Shown piece by piece: positions 1-13,300 of a stretch of 64,000 nucleotides of DNA (within the stretch, counting starts at the first letter, position 1; every line of letters begins with the position of its first letter). The position numbers and the translations under genes were made by a program. The DNA is from Cladorrhinum sp. PSN259. Its lineage: Eukaryota; Ascomycota; Sordariomycetes; Sordariales; Podosporaceae. The stretch covers positions 246,949-310,948 of the forward strand of contig MU867082.1 in NCBI GenBank assembly GCA_033725935.1, read 5' to 3'. Below the pieces are notes generated by a model. It made no database searches and was not told the DNA's origin. It saw only the letters and a list, made by a program, of their open reading frames with translations.

Positions 1-2280
1 TTTGATCCCGACTTTGGATAACAGGGTTGCTTGTTTTTTATAATATTTAATATTTCACGCAAATTGTAAAATTCCGGGGGGTTGGTGTTACCAACCCCCC
101 CCCCCCCCCCCCCCCCCCAAAAAAGCCCAAGTTTCGGGTGATGCCGATTCGGCTTCTCATTTTTTTTATATTTTTTTTTTGTTCTTCTAATGATGACTAA
201 ATTTGTTACGATTTCTTTATCTTCATCTCTACTCAATTTTCTCGTTTTGGGTTTTGGGCGGACAACTAAAACGGAGCCAAGGTCTACCCATAGACGAAGC
301 TAAACGGTCTCATGGAAAGCATTGCATATGGCATGGCGTTTAAATGACTTTTAGCTGATGTGGGTTGCATAATGGCTTTTTTCAAGGGAAAAGGGGGAAC
401 AACCAAAAGGGAAGGGGCCCTTTTAAAGCGTTTTGTGTTTTCGGCGTTTCTCGTTATTTGCTTTACAGTGTGAGCTTTTCTTCTTCTTTTTTTTTCTTGG
501 TGGCTTCTCGGATTTTGCTACCGGGTTTGCGTTCTTTGCTTTTTCTTTCTTTTTGCTTTTGATACCTCTCTCCTCTCTCTTTTCTTTCTCTCTCCCCGGT
601 GGGAATTGTCTCTATTTGCTAGACAAAAAGGACGAGAGACAGGCGTTTACCGGAGACTCACTAGCTTTGTTCTGTGAAAAGAGCGGTTGGTTTTGGTCGA
701 AGACGGTTTGCAAAAGAAGGGTTCATGATAACTCTCTTTTTTTCCACTTTCTCTGTTATGAGGATAAAACAAAATTGGGGGATTTAGAACATGATGTTTA
801 AGAGTCTGGCTTTTCTATGAAACAAGAGAGATGGCCTAGAATATCTTTTAGAGGAAGAACGAGGAACAGATGAAGATGAATAAACAGTCGGTGTTTTCGG
901 GTTGGGATCTGCCTGCTAGTTGTTTGGTCTAATGGATTATAAGTTCATCCATAGAAGAAGAAAGAAGAAAGAACAATCCCCAGACTCGTATAAAAAAAAG
1001 CTGCGCTTAAAAAGGATGAATGTTTTGGCCTGGAATTTTATTGGTTGTACTATGTATACAGAGAGATTATCAGACGCTTGTCAAGATTATTGTAAAAGCA
1101 ATACTTTTTGTCACCACCACCACCACCACCATACCATATTGATTCTTGCTCAAAAAAAGACGTCTAAAATTGCCATCCGCCTAACTTTGTTGTCTATACA
1201 TATATGTCGGATAACTCTCCTCAGCCAGAGAGAGAGAGAGAGAGTTAGAGAGTGAGAGCCATTTAATAAACCATGTAATTACACACTTTCTCCCATTGGA
1301 TGGATGGATAGATGCATGGATAGATAGATATCCGGCAGATCGACAGATAGATAGATCTTTCTACCTAACGAACATAGGTTTCCGCAGAAGAGAAAAAAAA
1401 AAGGAGAAAAAAGGGGGGAGCGTAGAGTGAGTGTATGCAATGTAATGGAATGTAAATATATTAGGATTAAAATCACATATAGCAAGCATAAAATAGTAAA
1501 AACAAGTGGAAAGTTTCCTTTCCTATCCATCCATCCATCCATCCATGGACGCATTCATTCATACATTCTACTTGATGAATTATTCTTCTTCCAAGATATG
1601 TATATGCCATGTAATGTTATCATGTTGTCCTGTCATGAATGCAAACCCGCCCAGAGATTTTTTTTTTATATTTAAAAAAAGAATAATGATAATGATCATG
1701 ATAATAATAAAAATTCATCATACACATACACATAATCAACATCATTATTTGTCCCGTATTTTGTCTTCCGTTCTTCCTTATTCCCTTCGCTTCCTATAAA
1801 ATACACCGCTTCGCCCAGTCCCCAACCCCCCCTTCCAAGATTTCGCTGGAATCAATGAATAAACCCCTAAAGGTCGAGCAATATTAACAAAGATCGTGAA
1901 CTAACTTCATCACACACCCCACGAAGGGGTGTGACATGGTGATAGGTGTCTTTCTTTCCGATTCGGCCAGCGGTAAAACAAAATCTCATCCAGAGGAACC
2001 ACTTCTGCCGGTTCCCAAGGCTCATCCGGATCCGCATCTAACCGAACGCAAGAATCATTAGATTTGCCTGTTTCTGTTTCTTTTTCTCCTCTTCCTCTCA
2101 ATTGTCTCCTTGCTATGAATGCTTTTGGCTCTTTCTTCACTCCTCTGATGCCCTGCCCTTGCTCATTAGTATCCCCCCACCCCTCTCCCTCTCTAAAACC
2201 TCTCCCACGCGGGTGATCCATGAATCATCCGCCTTCTCGCTATCCCCGATCTGATTGTTCACTGCTTACAGCTGCGTTTT
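1..2280. other. Intergenic spacer with microsatellites
   Basis: I see no convincing gene here. The stretch is AT-rich and holds simple repeats: a C run at 95-118 preceded by a perfect 11-bp hairpin (76-86 with 90-100), a CAC run near 1112-1130, a GA run near 1227-1244, GGAT/GATA repeats at 1297-1356 and CCAT repeats near 1527-1546. Short open frames exist on both strands but lack domains, splice logic and amino-acid composition of real proteins. The right end should hold the 3' UTR of NOT1. Confidence 0.6.
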
Positions 2281-5200
2281 TTACGCAGGAGCACGTGAGA
2301 GTTGCAAAAACCGCTCAGCAACCTATCATCATGCATCAAGATTAGCTTCCGAAATTTGTTTGTAGACGCAAGAAAGACTGAGACATACCTCTGGAGTCTG
2401 CTTGATGAACGGGAGCTCAAAGAAATGATATTTATCATTCTTGACAAGCTCGACCGTCGTGACCATGACCCCCCAAGGCTGAGGCCAGAACCCAACGATC
2501 CTCTCAAGCAGAATTCTCGCAATCTGCTGCCGGACATCCATCTCTTCCTGATCCGACAGATCATGCTGACCACCAAAGATCTCCAGGATCGCATGGCTAA
2601 AATAGTTGGTTGTTGAGCATGCGAACCTGAGTTCGTTGACCATGCTAAAAAGCATGTAGTACCGTGCCTCAGCATTCAACTCAGTAACAATGAGGTGCAG
2701 CGTCTTGAAGTCAGAAGCCCCAGGCGCAAAGAGCGGGGCATCAGGCTTGGATGCCGAGCGGGTGATGGCAAAGTGCGCAATATGTGCAACCACTGCATCG
2801 ATAATTTGCCGGTTGCAAGCGACAGGGACGAACCCAAAAGTAGTGGAAACTTCTTCATCGGGCTGTGAGATGGTATGTGTGATCTGGGCAATCGTATCCT
2901 CGGAAGGGCCGTTTTGCAGAGCGTGCTCGAGGATGTCATAGAGACCAACCTCACGCAGTTGTCTGGCAAAGTCATAGGCATTCAAGGGATCCTCCTTCAT
3001 GTCAGGGATCCTATCCACCTTGAGGCCCGGGTGGAATGGATCCACCAGTTTGTCAAAGGGAGGTGGGCTTGCGGATAGGACCATGTTTAGGAGCTGCTGA
3101 GCGTGGGGTGGAATGGATTGACAGATCTGGACATGATGGGCGGATAGGTACTCGGGAAAGTCGTGGTACAAAATCGCGAGAAGCTTCAGATTGTTCTGAT
3201 ACAAATCCTTTGCGAGATTGGGGACCTCAAACGCCTTGAGATGATGGCCGAGATATCTGAGGGATTCAATTAGAAGCTTCGTGAATGACGCCCAACCAGC
3301 TTCGTTGGGTGAATTGTCCGGTAGGCGAAGCATAGCTGGCATGAAAGCGCGGTGTGACATGAGGCCAGACCAGCCAAAGACGAAACCTGCGTAGAGACTC
3401 GGGCGAAGATTGTACAAGTGCTCCGAGAACTTGAGGAGCATCTTCTGGTATGCGCTTTCGGGAATCTTCTCAGAGAGCGTCGCCAGCTCATGAAGAAGGG
3501 CAGAGAAGAAACGGAAGAAGACTCGCTGGCTGAAGTTGTCTCCGCGTCTAACATGATGGTCGTTAAGGACCAGCACCGCCAAGGCGAGGAAAGTGTCCAA
3601 AAGGCTAACGTGCGGTGACTCGGCTTCCTTGTCCTGCGCAAAACCCTGGAGCAGATTGGTGCTGATAAACTTGACCAGCGCGTCAATGCCCTGGTACGCC
3701 TCGTGGTTGACGCCGCCTGCGTGGCCGAATTGCTCAAACAGGTCGACAGACTTGTCAATTGCTCGTCGAGTGAATTCCAGTAGATCCTCTTTGCTTCCGA
3801 TAACCCTACCAGAGTACATTTGCTGCACAAATGCCTCGTAGGCCTTTTCTGAAGCGAGCGTGTTGGTGCAAAGATGGACCCATTCTTCGAATACGTAGTC
3901 CATCTGGGCCACCTTCTGTAATTGTTGCTCCTCCTTGGTCAAGGTCAAGGGCGAGCTGGGTTCGGCCACGATCCTCTCCCTGAGTTGCTTCCCGCCTGGT
4001 ACGTCAGGATGTTCGCCGATCCATCTCCATGCTTCCATCAAACTTTGGACGAAGTCGGCAAATAGATTGAGGGGGGTCTCGAATAGCGTGAGCTCCAAGA
4101 GCTGATCAAGGAACACAATAGAGTTATCTTGGCCAGACGCAATCGCCTTGGCCATGGCTGTATCAATGCTCCTCCAGTCGAGAAGGTCGGTGTTGAGCAA
4201 AGCCTTGACAAGAGGGAGATGAAGGAACGTCTCTCCAGGCTGCGAATAGAAGAGGAAACGGATTTCCTGGCTTATTTGTGCACCTGCAACCCTCCTAAGA
4301 GTTTCGAGAACATGGACTAAACTCTCCAGCTGCAGGCTGTTATCTGGCTGACGGAACAGGATCTGAGAGATCTGTTGGGCTGTGTAGAAGGCAAATTCGT
4401 CAGACTGCTGGGTCTTGATGATAGTTTGGATCAAAGCGTCGACGATATTGATAATATCGTGCGAGCGAGGAAGCGTAGCGAAATGCTCTTCTTGCGAACT
4501 TGTAGCCAGGGCATTCAGCTCGTTCAGAAGCTTGTTGACCCTCTCCAGGACACCCCGAGCGTCAATGGGAGCAACTGCAGCCTGGCGGCCATTTGTTAAG
4601 GCAGCGTGAGGCTGGGGATAGTGCGGCATTTGGACGCCCATTGGAGGGATCGAAGGCGTCTCAGCAGGCGTGGGAATATTGGCAACAGCACTATATTGGT
4701 CACCGAGAATTTCGTTCGCCATAGACCTGGCATCCGACGCTGATGCGACGTGGGAGGGTGCCGTGGACGATGTGGCAGTGGCCCTGGATTGCCTAGCAAA
4801 ATCATCATAGATAGCCATCTGCTCCGGTCCAAGCCCGGAAAGGCTGGGCTGCATTTTGAAAGGGTGCGGGATTGTCATGGCCCAGCGGTTCAAGGTCGGG
4901 TCGACAAAAGGTTCGTTGGGTCGCTGCGCGCGATGACGGCGGCGGTCATCCAACAGGGGCTCGATAAGCTCCTCGATCTCTGGAATGGCACGTTCCTCAG
5001 CGGACTTCTCAATCACACTTGACGCCAATTCCATGTTGGAATTGACACACAGCATGATGATGCCTTCCGGGAGACCCTGCGGAAGTTCGCTGGCAAGGTT
5101 GCGGAGATAATTCATGAAGTTGGCACGCAGCGGCTCTTTGGAAGTAACCTGGGCCAAGCTTCCAGCTGTGGACTTGACCATGTTGACGGCCGCCGTTCTA

Positions 5201-8200
5201 ATCCTGTTCTCATCAGGCTCTGTGGCAAAATCCTTCTTCACCATCTGATGCGTGGAAATAGCAGCAATCGTGACGGATCGATCAACCACCGGCTGGATGA
5301 TTTCTTGGAGGGCGCGGGTCAAGGCTTGGTTGACAATGTCGTGGAGCTTGTTGTGGTTAACGACCTCAGTCTGGGGAATTGTCAAGTTCGGTGCCAGATC
5401 AGGAATAGCCAGCGCGGGGTGGGCAGATAGCGCACTGTTGACGCCTGGCATTCCATTCAGGGACATGTTTTCGAAATTGTCGAGTGAGTCTGGTCCGACC
5501 AGATCGCTCACGTCCTCGATTGGGACCCTGTTGAGGATCTCGCCAGAAGGCTCAATGCTCTTGTGGTCCAAGCTCAGCCCTTTGCAAAGCACCTCGATCT
5601 CAAACTTGAGATTCAGCTTAAGTTCGGCGTTGTGGTAGAGCTCAATGAGAAGATGAATGATATCCATCAACCATGGATTCGGGGGTCTGAACACGTTGGA
5701 AGAGACGCCCTGGAGCAAAACCTTGCAGACAAATGGAATGACAACAATAAGACGCTTGGTATCGTGTGCCTCCATAAGCAGTTGCTTGAAGGCGATATTC
5801 TTTTGCCTGATCGGTTTATCGCGAGCGAGGGTCAAGAGGCCGAGCCAGCCACCAAGATTCTTAAGGTGTGTCCTCTCCGTCGAGTTTTGCATTGTCACTT
5901 CGGAGTTCAGCATGCGCTGGACACTGATGTAAGTCTCCCTCAAGACCTCTGCCCACAGCGACTTGTCCTCGAACTGTTTGACGAGTTCAAGGTAAACCGA
6001 ATGGTAGTTGGGTTGCATTTTTGCACGCTCTTCAACCAGGTGACTGGCAAACCACTGCTGGTGCCTGACGTCAAGCATCTCGTGCAGCTCCTTAAACATG
6101 GCGTGCAGAGTAGTTTCGGTCAGGTTGTTGAGCACAAACTGTATCTTTCCCTGAGCATCGCCGCTGGGCTCCTCGTAGATGATGCCCGGGGCAGGTCGAT
6201 CAACATTGACCGAGGCGAAAGGAGGCAAATGCTGTTCTGCACCGAGGTCATCATCGAGTTTGCCATTAGTGAGAAGATCCCTCTGAAGCATACCGATGCC
6301 ATTCTGCGAACGAGAAAGTTGCTCCTCATCATGCTGGCGAACAGCCTCGCTCGCCTGTTTCCAAGCCTCGGTTCCTTGAAGCCCCCGGATTGCAAGTAGT
6401 TGCTGGCAGAAGCCCGGCCACTCCGGAAAGCGCCCAAAGAGCTGTATCAGCGCCTGCAACCCGAACTTGTACATTGATTCCTCGGGATGATGATCTCTGA
6501 CAGCTTCGAGAATCATGCCCAAACCTATCTGGAGCGGAAGATCCGAGATGAGTCTGTGGGATATTATTCCACCAAACAGCACAGCTGTGGTGGCCAGCGC
6601 CTCAAGCGGATAATCGACATAATGTGCGTACTCGTCGAACAGGCCGTGGATCATACAAGCAAAGACATCTTGATCCAAGGGGTCACGAGAGTGCTTGTAT
6701 CTTTCAAGGACCTGGACAACGTGTCGGACTTCCATCTCGTCTCCGTACATCTTTTTGTAGTGTTCCTCCATTCTCATATTGGCGGCTTGCGGGAGAGCAT
6801 TCCCATCTCGTCCATTGGCGTCGATAATATCGTCGTAGCCCTCGCCGTAGTTGATCAGCCGCGGGTAAGCCGTGATGCAATGCCGTTGGACAACGATGAG
6901 CTCAGAGACGGGAGATTTGGGAAGAAACTCTTGCAGGATCCCAAGCAGCTGTGAGACAGTCTTGACCTGCAGGGTAGTAGTAGCTTTGATATTTGGCACC
7001 CCTTCAGGGGGCCGTTGATAAGCCATCTCCAAACTCGCTTTTATCATCAGGAACTGGAGAAGAGCACCTGCAACCTCTGCGCGCCTCTCGGCCTGACGCG
7101 CCGCCCACTCCTGCAAATCAAGATGTCCCTCGGCATGGGCGAGAGCGGCCATATCGAGGCCAAATCCGTTTGGGAGATATACAAGCTCCTCCAGCCAACC
7201 TTGCTTAACGGCATGCTCGAAAATGCTCGACAAGTTGATTGGCTTCAAGGCGTGTGCATCGATCAGTCGCAACTTAACCCACTCCTTGTCTCTTCTCCAC
7301 AGACTGTCCATGACAAAGTCTGCGTCGGGAACCTTGGACAAGAAGCCATCGAATAGCGACACAAGTGTTTCCTCCGCCATAGTGGGCCACGGCCTCGGTA
7401 CACCAGACGCTGATACCACGAAGATGGCCAAGTTAGGGACCACCACATCCTGGAAAAGACGTTTTGCTTCGGTGCTTTGCGAGGCGTGCATCGAGTGAAG
7501 TGCAACATTGAATACAGCGGTCAGTGCAGCCTCAGATACCAGAGGATGCTTCACTGCATAAGCGGCCTTCTCTCTGATTGACTGGGGCGAATTGGTATAA
7601 TCTTCCACCTTCATTGTCGGCTTCAGGTTTGGAATGGTCGTCGCATCTAGCTGATCCGGCTTGAGCGATGCATACGCACAAATGAATGAAAGCTGAGTCT
7701 CGGGGTTCTGCCACTCTCCACCCCATAAACGCTGGATGTTGAAGCCCTCAGGATCGTCAAGCGCTATCGGTAGAAGGGCATGATATAGCCGCAGGAACTG
7801 TGACGCGGTAATCCTGGTGCTAGTCTGGTCAAAATAAGAAACCACATCTTGCCATCTGAAGCTGTCATTCAGAACGTGCCGCAGAGATGCAACGAGAACT
7901 GAAGGGTTATGCCGCGGTGTCTGGCTGATGGTGGCATACATCAGGGCCGAGGACACCTGCTCCTCGTTCGGTTGAATATTAGAGGGCCGATTCTGAAGGT
8001 AGCTCGTGCACGTATCTTCATCAGAAGTAAAAGCGGGACCGGTGCGGTGAATATATAACGCCAGAGCGCTCGGCGGGCGATCCGCCAGAATCCGCACCAA
8101 GTCCAAGGAAGCAAGGACTTGCGAAGGAGGTGGTTTAGCGTCGGGCAGCTGATTGTAACGAGACTGCACCTTGTGCTCGAGTTCGCGTTTCGCGGCGGCA

Positions 8201-9046
8201 GTGAAGTTGGGAGGATGGAGTTGGATGAAGCGGTCGAGCAGTTCGGCGACGAAGTCGGGGTCTAGATCGGCATGGTCTCCGGTTGGCCTGCTAATTATAT
8301 TCACAAAAGTTGGGAAATTAGTGGAGAGAATAGCATCAGCTTTGTTCTTGAGGTCGGCGCGAGTGCCGAGCTTGAAGGCCAGAGCCAACAGTGTCTTTTC
8401 GAGAGCGTCCAATTGGAAGTGCTCCATAAAAGTCGACAGGTCGAAGTCGCGGAATATATCCTCGGTGCCCGTCTCGATTGATTCGGCGATCTTTCTTGCC
8501 TGGGGGAACTCGCGTGACAGCTTCCGCATCTCGGCCACTAGGATGTGGTGGTTCCCCGTGTTTGCTACCGGCCGGCCTTGGCCGGGGAAGATTTGGGAGG
8601 CATTGGTAACCACCAAGCGGGTGAAGTATCTGGCGAAGACGTCCATTCCGTGTTCATCGATGAGCTGGTCGGCGCGCGGCAGAGCGGACGAGGGTCAGCT
8701 TGTTGCCTGTGGGTATAGGTGGGGTGGGTGTGGTGGTGCGAGATGACATTACCTTGCGCAGGGACTCGGTTTGGGCTTCCCACTTGTGGGGATCGTCTCG
8801 GTCCTCCTTGATGGTGCTCAGAAGCAGATAGACCTGGGCAACTGCAATCTTTGTTAGGGAGTTGGACCCGGTGGGACTGCTGGCACTGGGGCTGGCACCC
8901 GCACTCAGCGCACCGGCGTGAGAGGAGGGGGTGGGTGGTGGATGGGGAGGATGGGGGGTGCCGACGGGGACGCCAGTGTGAGTGTGGAGGGGCTGCGAGG
9001 AGGGATTCGGCGAGAAGGTGGTTCCCTTTCTGGGTTGGGGGACCAT
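2281..9046 (-). CDS. NOT1: CCR4-NOT complex scaffold subunit NOT1
   Basis: NOT1 is the large cytoplasmic/nuclear scaffold that holds the CCR4 and CAF1 deadenylases and the NOT module for mRNA decay and transcription control. I read three exons: 9046-8753, 8664-2389 and 2322-2281 (2203 aa). Intron 1 (8752-8665) and intron 2 (2388-2323) have GTAATG and GTATGT donors and are phase 0; intron 2 has a CTAAT branch site. Seen in the protein: a low-complexity P/S/T N-terminus, HEAT-like helices, a CAF40-binding (DUF3819) region around residues 1200-1380, and the conserved C-terminal NOT1 domain from about residue 1810 with the family ending FELPFIK..PE. The long frame alone would end in a non-family tail after that PE; splicing to a 14-codon last exon (VAERFLQLSRAPA, stop) restores a family-like end. 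Identity is near certain; the exact start is less so. Confidence 0.95.
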
Positions 9047-10397
9047 GGAGTGATTAAATCGTACCAGTGAGGGGGAGGGCCTGAGAGGCTTGGGAGAAGG
9101 ACGATGCTATCCGCGGCGAGCCTTTCTCTCTCTCCGAACTATGTCTCTGTTCCTACTGTGAATGCGCAACGTGGGGAGATAGATGATGAGTGTCGACCGG
9201 TTGGAGTCGGCGTCGGCGTCGGGCTGTGGCGGATGGGGTGGGGGGTGCCGGACTTCCTGTCTATCTGTGTTTTGGTGTGCAGTCGGAACAACTCAAGCAC
9301 TCGAACCAAAAGGGTCTTGTAGATGGGGTTTCGTAGGGTTGGTTGGTCGATGCTGAGGGAGGGCGATGTGGTGCTTTTTTCGACGTGTGAGGTTGACGGA
9401 AAGAAATGGGTCGCCGAGCTAGGCTGGGACTGGGGTCCGTGCTGGATGCTTGACCCGCGGGAACACTGGACGCTGACACTGGCAGCAGCAGATGGACTTG
9501 CAGTGGATGGTACTTGCCTTTCCCGACCTGACACAAAGACACACAAAGACCGGCGCCCAAAAAGGTCCACGGTAAAGGGCACCCTTTCTGCCTGGAATTT
9601 GGGGCATCTTCTTTTTCCATGAAATCTACCGTAGTTCCCGTCTCCATCAATTCTTCAGCGGGCGGCGCGGCACGGGCCACTGTTTTTTTCTTCAACTTTG
9701 TTTCTTTAAAAGAATGCACCTGCACCTGCACCTTCCAGGGGTTCATGACCATGTGGCATGATAGATGTCGACTTTGCTGCTCCCTTCTACTATTCTCACC
9801 TTCATTTATCTGCCTTGCCTCCCATCTGTCATCTTTTTCCTTTCTTAGAGGGTACATATCAATGCCAAGCTGCTCGACTTCTTCCACGCTGTATTCAAAC
9901 CCGGCAATACGTGCCGAGCGTGATCTCTTGCAGCAGGTCATCTGGCGTCCCCCAAGTTCTTGGCCAAATTGCGAAAGCGGTGTTGGTTCAATGCTGCAGC
10001 AGCAGAGTCCCCGTCGCGGAAGCCCACTTCGAAGTCCTTTTTGAACTTCTGCTTTCCAGCTAGCGCACCCCATTCTCGGCACGCGATGGCCAATGATATG
10101 CTGCGGTACTCCCAGTTCTAGGGGCGGGAACACTGCCCTCCACTGATTCTCGGCGGCTTCCAGGGGAGCCTTGGGCGGTCTGGGTTGTTTTGCTCGGTCT
10201 CGAATGCCATGGATTCATATCAGGACGAGAAAGCGTGTCGGTACCTCCTGGGGCCTGCCCTTGGCGGGAACTCGGCAGAGTTTTAAGCTCTCTTCGCTCC
10301 TGTGCTTATTTTGTTCTCTGCAACATCTTTGCACGTCTTCAATTGATCGTCGTACAGAGTCGGCGTGTTGTGTCCCTCAGGGGCTCAAGTACCTGCG
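9047..10397. other. Divergent promoter region of NOT1 and hydrolase-CorA gene
   Basis: This 1.35 kb lies between two divergently transcribed genes and should hold both promoters and 5' leaders. A long frame on the minus strand (about 290 codons, 10133-9261) crosses it but has no recognisable domain and a biased P/S/C composition, so I treat it as chance. No TATA box stands out. Confidence 0.5.
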
Positions 10398-13300
10398 ATG
10401 GCGGGCAACGACGGCTCAAACAACCCCACTGACAACATTGACAGAGTTGATATGGCTGAGACCGAACTCACAGAGAGACACCAGGTTTCAGACGACGTAG
10501 AGGCAGCCACACCTATGTTATCAGAGACAGCAGCAGGGCGTATCCAATTTCAGGACCATTCGGGGATCTCCAGTCTTCATCCTCACTATCTCGAGGAGCG
10601 TGGAAGAGATGGCGGAAAGGCCCCTGGTCTTGATGTGTCCGTGACCACGGAGGAGCTGGGGCCTGGTTTTGCAGATGAAAGCGGCGACGTAGATGGCCAT
10701 CGCTACAATGACACGACGGTCGACATCATTGCTGTACCGTGCCCTGGAGCCGACCCGATACAAACGTGGATCTACGACCATGACTCCAGCACCGATTCTC
10801 TTCTTCCCGCGAGAAGCGCTTCGTTCATGTCTCGCAGCATCCACAACTCTCGCAGTTCACATGGCTCAAGAAACGAGTCTCAACAAGAACCACAGCACGA
10901 CTCTCATCATGGTTCGAATCACAGTGTCAGCAGTTCTGTTCGCAGATCGAGCCCCTGGGTTACCTATAAACTTCGTAATCGCGTCAACGGCACTGCCAGG
11001 GTTTTTCTGTATAGGCATCGATGCTTGGCTGAGGGAATGACCCTCAAAACTCTCTCAAATGACCTTTTAGAGCAAGTATCAAAGATTCGCGAGGGCAAAG
11101 TTAGTATTTTGTTATGTTGCGGTGACCCTCAGGTGCTAATTCACATTGCGTTGTAGGGATCCCGTCCCCTCTTCTTCATAGCCCACAGCATCGGTGGGTT
11201 GGTGGTTAAGAACGCCTTGGTACGAGCAAGTCAGAAAACAAAGTACCAAGAAATCATGGATGACTGTCACGGTGTCACTTTCTTCGGCACCCCTCACCGC
11301 GGCTCCAGTTACATGTCAATGCCAAACCTCAAGCACAGCATCCAGGACTTACTTCAACTGGAAGCACCTCTCCCTAGCTCTTTGGTAGACCAAATTCGTG
11401 TCAACAACCCAACACTCTTGGAACTGCACAACCAGTTTGTTGACATTGCAAGTGAGCTTCGACTCTGGTCATTCTACGAGACGCAAGAGTGCCTGCTTTC
11501 TGGTAGCGGAGAAGGGTTTTCAAATGAGGTGCAGTTTACTGCCCCGCTGGTGTCGGTCAAGTCTGCCATCCTTGAACTGTGGCAAGAAGATCCTTTGGGG
11601 ATTGACACTGATCATGCTCGGCTTGCATCTTTCGGCAACAATGAGGAGATTTTAGCATCATATCTCGGTGACTTGGCCGGGGCAATCCAAAAGGCCGAAG
11701 AGCTGAGTACCGACCACCACCCGCTCAGGCTCAAAGCCATTGTTCAGGTTGAGGTGATTGGATTTTACGACGATACAACAATCGCTCAACAATATGTGGA
11801 CCAAGACCAGGACTCGCAATCAGGTTCAATAATCCGCCTTTACGCCACCAAGTACCCGTTTAAAGATTTCCTCAGAAAAGGACCCGAGAAATGTTTATCT
11901 GAGCGACTTCACGGTCGTTCCAAGAGAAGTAAACGCCGAGCTCGGAGCCCCCACCGTCATGCTAGCAAAGCAGATCTACGCGCAGCTGCTGGAGATGGAG
12001 AAGGTGACTCTCACGGGTTTGGCATCGAGGTAGCTCATGGAACCAGTGCACCGCATGTAGCGGGCACGTTTGTGTCACCAGAGATAATTGTTACCAGTGG
12101 CACCGATAGACCGCGTCTTCTAAGGGTACCGGCTCAGACTGCTACTGACTTCCGCCCTGGGAGTCCAGAAAGCGCTGCGAGCGCTGCGACCGCTAGCACA
12201 ACCCTGTCGGATCCTGTGTTGGTACTGGGAAGGGAATACGCTGGGGATCCCCTGACCGAAGACATGTTGGCGAAACAACAAGCGGAAATATATTACATGA
12301 AGGAGCATGCAGCCGGCTTCTCGAGGCCCGATCCCGCATTGAGGAAGTTCACTTGGGTCCATATGTCCTTCAACAATCCTGTCTGGGTGAAGGATATCTT
12401 CTCTGTACTGTCGCGGACACAAGGTTGCGACTTCTCGCGACTCTTTGACTACGACAATTGGCAATCAAAGCACGTGCAAAACCGCCATTCTGACACCCAG
12501 CCAGCTTTTATGAAAGCCACTTGCAAATTTCTCACTACAGACCGAATCAGTTCGCCACGACCAACTCCCCTGTTCGGCCCTATGGTCAATGTTCCAAATT
12601 GTCTCTACCTCTACCTCCCTTATCTGCATTTCGACACATATCGTGGCATGATAGAACGACGGAAGCTGATTAAGAAGCGTCGGGAACGTGGCAGAGCAAA
12701 ACCCGTGCCTCGCGAGGTCGCAGAAAAAGAGTCTGTCGAACTCAAAGCTATCTGGGAATACATTGGTTTCGACCCTCCACTAAATTGCCGGAGAACATTG
12801 GATCAGTTTGGTCATCACTCTCTTCGGGACACTAATTCTCGAGATGACGACCAGATGTTGTATAAACTTACAAAGAAGGACCCGCTCATGCTCAGCACGC
12901 CAGGCAAGAAGAAACACTCATCGGCTCAAAACGGAAACGTGAGCTCCGTGTTCTCCAACAAAGGAACCGGGACAGCAGTGAGTGTTGGCAGCAACAGCGA
13001 CGACGACGACGACGACGACGACGGCTCAGATTCTGAATCTGATGACAGCGAGCTCAAAGAAGGTTATGTCCTGATGGTAGATCAGCTGTGGCTCTGGTCT
13101 ATTGACACAACTACTCTAGCAACATTTTTTCCGAGGCGGCATTCAACCCCGAGTGAAGGAACACTTTTCCACCAAGCAGATTTGCGAAACAGCGTCTACA
13201 ACGAACTGAATGGCGACCTCACAGGCAGAACTGAGAATTCCCTGGACCTAGCTGCTCTCATTGTATGGCACGCCGTCACCGTCTTTCTCGAAAGGTCTTC

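Noticed and set aside
365..1255. Several short plus-strand frames at the left end
   Set aside because: Built from T-rich and simple-repeat DNA, with no protein-like features.
9261..10133. 290-codon minus-strand frame in the divergent promoter region
   Set aside because: Composition is erratic (many C, P, S, R), there is no domain, and it lies where two leaders are expected.
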